Below, piece by piece: positions 62,966 through 64,000 of a stretch of 64,000 nucleotides of DNA. This DNA is from Alkalihalobacillus trypoxylicola (lineage in GTDB: Bacteria > Bacillota > Bacilli > Bacillales > Bacillaceae_D). Where the stretch lies: NCBI RefSeq assembly GCF_001590785.1, contig NZ_LTAO01000023.1, forward strand, positions 266,100 through 330,099, given 5' to 3'. The notes below the pieces were generated by a model that did no database searches, had not been told where the DNA came from, and saw nothing but the letters and a program-made list of their open reading frames with translations. The first letter of the stretch is position 1, and every line of letters begins with the position of its first letter. Both the position numbers and the translations under genes were made by a program.

Positions 62966-63883
62966 ATGAACTCAATTATTAAGGTTGAAAATCTCGTAAA
63001 AAAATATAGAGATTTCATCGCAGTTGACCACGTTACCTTCGAAATAGAAGAAGGAAGCATTTTTGCTTTTCTCGGACCGAATGGTGCGGGAAAAAGCACG
63101 ACCATTCATACGCTATGTACGATTTTGGATAAGACCTCTGGAACAATCCTTATTCAAGGGAAGGATGTGAGTAAACAGAAGGAGGAAATTCGTCAATTGA
63201 TAGGGGTTGTTTTTCAAGATTCTACGCTTGACCCCAAAATGACCGTTGAAGAAAACTTAAAAATGCATGGTCATTTTTACGATGTACCACAAAAAGAAAT
63301 GAGTAAACGGATTGATATGACCCTTGAGCTAGTTGATTTAATTGGTCGAAAAAAAAGCCCCATCCAAAGCCTATCTGGTGGAATGAAGCGTCGGGTTGAA
63401 ATAGCGAGAAGCTTATTACACGAACCAAAAATTCTTTTCCTAGATGAGCCCACAACTGGTCTCGATCCACAAACCCGCTCAAAAATTTGGAGCTATCTAA
63501 CCGACCTTCAAAAGAAAAAAAAGCTGACGATTTTCTTTACAACCCATTATATTGAAGAAGCTGAAATCAGCCATAAAGTTGCCATTATGGATAACGGAAG
63601 AATTATTGCCTTTGATAGCCCAAAATCGTTAAAAAAACAATATACAAAGGACCAAATATACTTAACAACCATGCAACAGAATAGCTTAGAACGACAATTA
63701 AAGCTTCAAGAAATACCTTATCGGAAACTTTCAAATGGTTACTACAAAATAGAGTTTGAGCCGATAAAAGGGTTTCTTAAATGGCTTCAAGAACATTCTA
63801 ATTTATATAAAGATTTGGAAATTAGAAAAGGAACATTAAATGATGTTTTCTTAGAGATTACTGGGAGAGAAATGAGGGGGTAG
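62966..63883 (+). CDS. ABC transporter ATP-binding protein (DrrA-like)
   Basis: 305 residues from ATG 62966 (GGAGG 7 bases upstream). Walker A GPNGAGKST near 39, signature LSGGMKRR near 139, Walker B ILFLDEPTTGLD near 158, switch TTHYIEEAE, and a C-terminal extension (LNDVFLEITGREMRG) typical of drug-exporter ATPases. It pairs with the permease encoded next; TetR controls it. Substrate unknown. Confidence 0.92.
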   Translation: MNSIIKVENLVKKYRDFIAVDHVTFEIEEGSIFAFLGPNGAGKSTTIHTLCTILDKTSGTILIQGKDVSKQKEEIRQLIGVVFQDSTLDPKMTVEENLKMHGHFYDVPQKEMSKRIDMTLELVDLIGRKKSPIQSLSGGMKRRVEIARSLLHEPKILFLDEPTTGLDPQTRSKIWSYLTDLQKKKKLTIFFTTHYIEEAEISHKVAIMDNGRIIAFDSPKSLKKQYTKDQIYLTTMQQNSLERQLKLQEIPYRKLSNGYYKIEFEPIKGFLKWLQEHSNLYKDLEIRKGTLNDVFLEITGREMRG

Positions 63884-63887
63884 AGAA

Positions 63888-64000
63888 ATGAGAGTCGTTA
63901 TCGCTTTATGGATGAGGAATATTAAGTTATTTTTCCGTAATAAATTACAGCTTATTTTAATTCTTATTATGCCATTTTTCTATTTATATTTATTAAGTAC
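63888..64000 (+). CDS. ABC-2 permease, N-terminal fragment
   Basis: Begins ATG 63888, 4 bp after the ATPase stop, with GAGGGGG upstream. The translation MRVVIALWMRNIKLFFRNK leads into a hydrophobic helix, the usual start of a drug-exporter ABC-2 permease. The gene runs past the right edge of the window. Confidence 0.8.
   Translation, partial: MRVVIALWMRNIKLFFRNKLQLILILIMPFFYLYLLS

Overview
The window reads as chromosomal DNA of a low-GC, Gram-positive, spore-former-type bacterium of the Bacillaceae. The proteins that can be named look like Bacillus counterparts (Vpr protease, XynB xylosidase, Abn2 arabinanase, GuaC, Hmp/NsrR, YqgV, YczE, LrpC-like). Shine-Dalgarno sites are strong (GGAGG type), TTG and GTG starts are common, and many genes end in intrinsic terminators. 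No rRNA, tRNA, phage, CRISPR array or intact transposase gene was found.

Layout. 1-3028: end of an RND exporter gene, an ABC exporter pair, and a regulator fusing a worn-out ABC ATPase to a LytTR DNA-binding domain. 3240-4427: MFS drug exporter. 4485-11261: AraC regulator divergent from a sugar operon (PTS IIBC, a 900-residue-class glycosidase, a GH1 phospho-glycosidase). 11341-19417: housekeeping and accessory genes (rRNA methyltransferase, GNAT, nucleotidyltransferase, PAF-acetylhydrolase-like enzyme, thiamine-binding protein, flavoprotein oxidoreductase, DUF4256). 19458-22652: MccF-like peptidase, a small Cys-rich protein, surface arabinanase. 23096-25103: GntR/ABC operon with its operator. 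25306-29104: guaC, an AraC-GyrI regulator, hmp/nsrR. 29163-33019: SDR/YczE pair and a PadR/DUF1700/DUF4097 envelope module. 33072-37204: MelA-type GH4 enzyme with AraC and TetR regulators and a divergent SDR. 37386-43412: regulators, DinB, a decayed VOC gene, a RibD-like reductase, isochorismatase, DUF1272 and LrpC-like proteins. 43698-50304: acid-sugar catabolic operon (class II aldolase, TRAP transporter, dehydrogenase, GntR, DUF1537 kinase). 50411-56250: thiol-disulfide protein, Vpr protease, XynB xylosidase under a XylR-type operator plus cre. 56610-64000: YqcI/YcgG protein, LysE exporter, MetNIQ-like ABC importer, NupC, and a TetR/ABC exporter that runs off the edge.

The genes suggest a plant-debris degrader. 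Arabinan, xylan, alpha-galactosides, beta-glycosides and an acid sugar are each served by a dedicated locus with its own regulator, and three loci carry cre-like sequences. Several drug/peptide exporters have private regulators.

Two patterns are not explained by ordinary genes. First, five copies of a 190-270 bp interspersed repeat with 17-bp imperfect terminal inverted repeats and internal hairpins lie in intergenic gaps (13545, 22766, 43434, 53821, 58095). Second, two dissimilar intergenic stretches directly downstream of unrelated genes (11341-11520 on minus, 56261-56490 on plus) share an ordered set of short identical blocks, pair into similar stems with apparent compensatory changes, and both end in intrinsic terminators. 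They look like two members of one structured RNA family. All identifications are by reading sequence and family knowledge; no database search was run.
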